From NCBI GenBank assembly GCA_018263495.1, contig JAANXC010000060.1, positions 1 to 23,644 on the forward strand: a stretch of DNA of 23,644 nucleotides, given 5' to 3'. The position numbers and the translations under genes are program-made. This DNA comes from Nitrososphaerota archaeon. Lineage in GTDB: Archaea > Thermoproteota > Nitrososphaeria > Nitrososphaerales > Nitrosopumilaceae. Shown piece after piece: positions 21,161 to 23,644 of this stretch (within the stretch, counting starts at the first letter, position 1; every line of letters starts with the position of its first letter). The notes beneath the pieces were generated by a model. It had not been told where the DNA came from. It saw only the letters and a program-made list of their open reading frames with translations, and did no database searches.

Positions 21161-22330
21161 TCATTTTTTGTCACTAATTATCTTTCTTTCCATTTCATCT
21201 TCAAGTGGTATATCAAGTAGATCACCCATTCTAATATTCTTCAAACCTGCAGCAATATTTTTTGCATTATCTGTATCTTTTTTCATACCTAAGAGTGACA
21301 TTAGATATTCTGCGCCAGTCTTACCAGCTAATTCACCAAATACAATTCTTCGTCTGTTTCCTACCATTCTTGGATGAATTGGCTCATACGCAGCTGGATT
21401 TTTCAAAACTGCAGCAAGATGTGTGCCAGCCTTATGCTTGTAGGCTGAAGAGCCAACTATTGGTTTTGAATCGTAAGGTCTAATGTCTGTATATTGTTCA
21501 ATTAGTCTTGAAAGATCAGCTAGCATGTCAAGCCTGAAATCATTTGGTGATTTGTACAAATAGGTAAGTGCTACTGCAGTCTCTGCAAGAGATGGTATTC
21601 CTGTCCTTTCTCCAATACCATCGATTGTTGTATGAATTTGATCAACTCCCGCATCACATGCAGCAAACGCATTAGCCAATGCAAAACCAATATCATTATG
21701 AACATGTGCATCAAGTGGAGTTTTGATTTCAGAACGAACTTTCTTAACAAAATTATACATACCTATGGGTCTTAAGATTCCAACAGTGTCAGGAAGACTA
21801 ATCCTGTCCACCCCTGCATCTTCTATTGCCTTACAGACATTGATCAGAAATTGTGGGTCAGCCCTACTTCCATCTTCAACAGTAAACCTAATTTTCAATC
21901 CATGTGATTTTGCGTATTCTACAGTTTGAACTGCTCTATCTAGCGCTTGCTCTCTTGATATTCGGAGCTTATCTTTTAGATGAATGTCAGATATTCCGAG
22001 ATATGCTGCAACCCAAGACGCATCACACTTCAATGAAATATCAATGTCCTCCTTTAGTGCTCTACCATGTGCTACAATGTCTGCTCTTAATCCTTGTTTG
22101 ATAATTGTTTTAGTTGCTTCAGCGTGATCATTAGAAATAATTGGTGATATCTCAATCTGATCAACACCAAAGTAATCAAGTTCCCAGGCAATCTGAATTC
22201 TTTGTTTAACAGTAAATGAAACGCCCGGATGTTGTTCTCCCTCCCTTAGTGTAGAATCTAAAATTCTTATTTTCTTAGGTTCCTTCCTAATGGAGTTATA
22301 TTCCTCTGCATAGTAATTCGGATCATTCAT
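21161..22330 (-). CDS. lysS: Homocitrate synthase
   Basis: This 389-residue DRE-TIM aldolase condenses acetyl-CoA with 2-oxoglutarate to homocitrate, the entry step of aminoadipate lysine synthesis. L24-D-S-T-L-R-E-G-E-Q33 holds the metal-binding D25 and catalytic R29/E30. VEDGSRAD (151-158) and H209-V-H211 (AHVHND) complete the metal and substrate site, and G-I-G-E-R follows. The nearest alternatives are isopropylmalate or citramalate synthase, but length, the absence of a long C-terminal leucine-binding domain, and position just before lysW favour homocitrate synthase. ATG 22330 lies about 30 bp after a good TATA element, so it probably heads a lysS-lysW-lysX-lysK-dph5 transcript. Confidence 0.92.
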   Translation of the reverse strand: MNDPNYYAEEYNSIRKEPKKIRILDSTLREGEQHPGVSFTVKQRIQIAWELDYFGVDQIEISPIISNDHAEATKTIIKQGLRADIVAHGRALKEDIDISLKCDASWVAAYLGISDIHLKDKLRISREQALDRAVQTVEYAKSHGLKIRFTVEDGSRADPQFLINVCKAIEDAGVDRISLPDTVGILRPIGMYNFVKKVRSEIKTPLDAHVHNDIGFALANAFAACDAGVDQIHTTIDGIGERTGIPSLAETAVALTYLYKSPNDFRLDMLADLSRLIEQYTDIRPYDSKPIVGSSAYKHKAGTHLAAVLKNPAAYEPIHPRMVGNRRRIVFGELAGKTGAEYLMSLLGMKKDTDNAKNIAAGLKNIRMGDLLDIPLEDEMERKIISDKK

Positions 22331-22354
22331 TGCTGAATTCGTTGAATAAAATCA

Positions 22355-22365
22355 TTAATATAAAG
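22355..22365 (-). promoter_or_regulatory. Probable TATA element of the lysS-W-X-K operon
   Basis: TTTATATTAAT on the minus strand is centred 30 bp before ATG 22330, consistent with a leaderless lysS mRNA. Confidence 0.6.
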
Positions 22366-22393
22366 ATAATCGTACTAAGATCGTCGTTTTAGA

Positions 22394-22416
22394 AACTAAT
22401 TGATCCTAAATTAGTT
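22394..22416. promoter_or_regulatory. Perfect 8-bp inverted repeat upstream of the lysS promoter
   Basis: AACTAATT, 7-bp spacer, AATTAGTT. It sits about 30 bp above the TATA element and is flanked by two near-identical 11-mers, GATCGTCGTTT (22379-22389) and GATTGTCGTTT (22437-22447). Its palindromic A/T arms fit the general form of Lrp/AsnC operators; the adjacent Lrp gene makes it a candidate target. Confidence 0.45.
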
Positions 22417-22445
22417 AGTATTTACAAAAATGTGACGATTGTCGT

Positions 22446-22862
22446 TTATGATATAGTTTTAAGAATTATTACAGTGTTGGTGTCAGTTACACCACTAATT
22501 TTTCGCAAGTCATCAATACATGCATTGATCTCTGTTATTGTTGGCGCTTGTATGATTACGCAGATGTCATACTGACCAGTAATTTCATAGATTTTTTTTA
22601 TCCCGTTGAGTTTTGTGAGTTTTAAAGAAACCTTTGATGTATCAATTGATGAATCAGCTGATACCAGAACGAGCGCCTCTGGTTGACCTCCTCCCTCTTC
22701 TACTGTAAATTTAGTAATCGCTCCGTTATCAACCATATTTTTTACTCTATGTCTGATAGCCGATTCTGAAAGTTTCAGTTTTTTCCCAATTTCAACAAAT
22801 GACTCCCTGGAATCCTTACGCAAAAATTCTAAAATATGTTCGTCTACTTTGTCCTTATGCAT
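22446..22862 (-). CDS. Lrp/AsnC family transcriptional regulator (LysM-like)
   Basis: From ATG 22862 the 138-residue protein has an N-terminal helix-turn-helix (VDEHILEFLRKDSRESFVEI then KKLKLSESAIRHRVKNM) and a C-terminal RAM ligand-binding domain (GIKKIYEITGQYDICVIIQA onward). Its position between lysJ and lysS parallels LysM of Sulfolobus, an Lrp-type regulator of lysine genes, so lysine response is likely but inferred. A longer frame begins at 22895, but GAGGAG (22878-22873) lies 10 bp before ATG 22862, and that start overlaps the lysJ stop by 8 bp, typical of coupled genes. The 115-bp gap after it carries the lysS promoter and palindrome. Confidence 0.9.
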   Translation of the reverse strand: MHKDKVDEHILEFLRKDSRESFVEIGKKLKLSESAIRHRVKNMVDNGAITKFTVEEGGGQPEALVLVSADSSIDTSKVSLKLTKLNGIKKIYEITGQYDICVIIQAPTITEINACIDDLRKISGVTDTNTVIILKTIS

Positions 22863-23644
22863 TTCTTCTATTCTCCTCATTTGTAAGTAGATCATCTAGT
22901 ATTTGTAGTGTTTTTACAGTATCCTCCTCGGAAATGACCAACGGAGGAAGAAATCTTAGGATGTTTCTGCCAGAGTACAAGAGCAGCAATCCTTTTTTGA
23001 TTCCTTCCATTAAGATGTCCTTTACTTCAAATTTCAATTCAACGCCAATCATTAGTCCTTTGCCTCTAACTTCTCTAATGATTGGATGCTTTGATTTGAG
23101 CTCTTCCAAACCATTCGAGAATTTTTCTCCAATACTTTTTGCATTTTCAATTAAACCATCCTGTGTTAGTGCATGAAGTGTAGCAGTTCCTGCAGCGCAC
23201 GCTAACGGGTTTCCTCCAAATGTTGATGAATGTTCTCCTTTTTTCATCACAGATAGTATATCTGGTCTTACTAACGTAACACCCATGGGAACTCCACCAG
23301 CAATTCCTTTGGCAAGACACATTATATCAGGAACTGTTTTCCAATGTTCTGATGCCCACATACGTCCAGTTCTACCCAAGCCAGACTGAATTTCATCAAA
23401 TATGAGCAGACTATCATTTTCATCACATATCTTTCTAACTTCTTGTAAAAATCCTTCAGGTGGTACATGAATTCCACTTTCCCCTTGAATAGGTTCCAAG
23501 ATTACAAATGCCGTATCCTTATCAACAACATCGCGTAATGCATTTACATCTCCATACGGTGAGAATAACACCTTCTCAACAAGAGGTTGGAATGATTCCC
23601 TGTACTTTGGACTGAAGGTTAGTGATAGGGCACCCATAGATTTA
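22855..23644 (-). CDS. lysJ: [LysW]-aminoadipate semialdehyde/glutamate semialdehyde transaminase (partial, N-terminus missing)
   Basis: The frame runs off the right edge, so the N-terminus is not in the window; an in-frame ATG at 23635-23637 is internal, since its MGALSLT belongs to the family's mid-protein GRxxGALSxT segment. The visible 262 codons carry the class III aminotransferase core: F80-D-E-I-Q-S-G-L-G-R-T (numbering from that Met) with the Asp that contacts PLP, the PLP lysine in LAKGIAGGVPMG (K110), and TFGGNPLACAAG. The enzyme aminates the semialdehyde bound to LysW. Acetylornithine transaminase (ArgD) is the nearest relative; operon context favours LysJ, possibly serving both lysine and arginine. 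Confidence 0.92.
   Translation of the reverse strand, partial: KSMGALSLTFSPKYRESFQPLVEKVLFSPYGDVNALRDVVDKDTAFVILEPIQGESGIHVPPEGFLQEVRKICDENDSLLIFDEIQSGLGRTGRMWASEHWKTVPDIMCLAKGIAGGVPMGVTLVRPDILSVMKKGEHSSTFGGNPLACAAGTATLHALTQDGLIENAKSIGEKFSNGLEELKSKHPIIREVRGKGLMIGVELKFEVKDILMEGIKKGLLLLYSGRNILRFLPPLVISEEDTVKTLQILDDLLTNEENRRNA

Noticed and set aside
21148..21174. Longer LysW with nine extra N-terminal residues from ATG 21174
   Set aside because: That start overlaps the lysS end and has no ribosome-binding motif, whereas ATG 21147 follows a perfect AGGAGG and gives the normal LysW length.
22799..23176. 125-residue plus-strand frame across lysJ and the Lrp gene
   Set aside because: Both genes on the other strand have strong motifs; the frame has low-complexity Ser/Phe composition and no domain.
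23635..23637. ATG near the right edge as the lysJ start
   Set aside because: The residues there belong to a mid-protein motif of class III aminotransferases and the frame stays open to the window edge, so the true start is outside.
1..23644. CRISPR arrays, insertion sequences or integrated elements
   Set aside because: No regularly spaced repeats, transposase/integrase motifs or flanking target duplications were seen; gene content is chromosomal housekeeping.

Overview
The window reads as chromosomal DNA of an ammonia-oxidising thaumarchaeon (Nitrososphaerota), most like the marine Nitrosopumilus/Nitrosarchaeum group. The support is a low-GC genome with densely packed genes; a eukaryote-type topoisomerase IB; archaeal proteasome alpha subunit, DnaG-type Toprim primase, CTP-dependent riboflavin kinase and diphthine synthase; a tRNA with an archaeal bulge-helix-bulge intron; LysW-dependent lysine synthesis; and an ADP-forming acyl-CoA synthetase directly followed by an enoyl-CoA hydratase. 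That last pair matches the 3-hydroxypropionyl-CoA synthetase/dehydratase pair of the thaumarchaeal 3-hydroxypropionate/4-hydroxybutyrate CO2-fixation cycle. No transposase, integrase, phage gene or CRISPR array is visible.

Layout. 1-1760: start of an isocitrate-dehydrogenase-family gene running off the left edge, a divergent metallophosphoesterase, tRNA-Ser(GCT), a 53-residue zinc-ribbon gene and a small coiled-coil gene. 1745-3913 (minus): a SirB1/transglutaminase-like protein, an unrecognised 396-residue protein that looks like a zincin with a lost zinc ligand, and an intron-containing tRNA-Met(CAT). 3989-9060: a small coiled-coil protein, topoisomerase IB, an SDR oxidoreductase, a small basic protein, a solitary DNA methyltransferase behind a palindrome, a TatA-like protein and a UbiE-like methyltransferase. 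9083-12021: proteasome alpha, a PPOX flavin/F420-type protein, glutamate dehydrogenase and a stand-alone Toprim protein. 12069-14979: the two carbon-fixation-cycle genes. 15062-17926: an A-type Fe-S carrier with a His/Cys-rich head, DnaG, riboflavin kinase with a DNA-binding domain (RibK/RbkR) and, convergently, FAD synthase (RibL). 17971-23644 (minus): lysJ (cut by the right edge), an Lrp/AsnC regulator, homocitrate synthase, lysW, lysX, lysK and a diphthine synthase carrying a C-terminal DUF357 domain.

How the genes fit together. The lys genes convert 2-oxoglutarate, via homocitrate and aminoadipate, to lysine with intermediates held on the C-terminus of LysW; the lysY and lysZ steps are not in the window. 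RibK and RibL make FMN and FAD. Most first genes have an A/T-rich TATA-like element 26-30 bp before the start codon, implying leaderless mRNAs. Genes inside operons (lysW, the Lrp regulator) and dnaG instead have Shine-Dalgarno motifs. These signals were used to choose starts for several genes. No stretch longer than about 150 bp lacks a gene or RNA.

Most unusual points: LysW ends in Gln, not the Glu that carries the substrate in known LysW proteins; the large unknown protein has an EExxH in place of HExxH; the tRNA-Met intron sits at the non-canonical position 30/31; diphthine synthase is fused to DUF357; and perfect inverted repeats overlap the putative promoters of the methyltransferase and ribL genes, with a third upstream of lysS.
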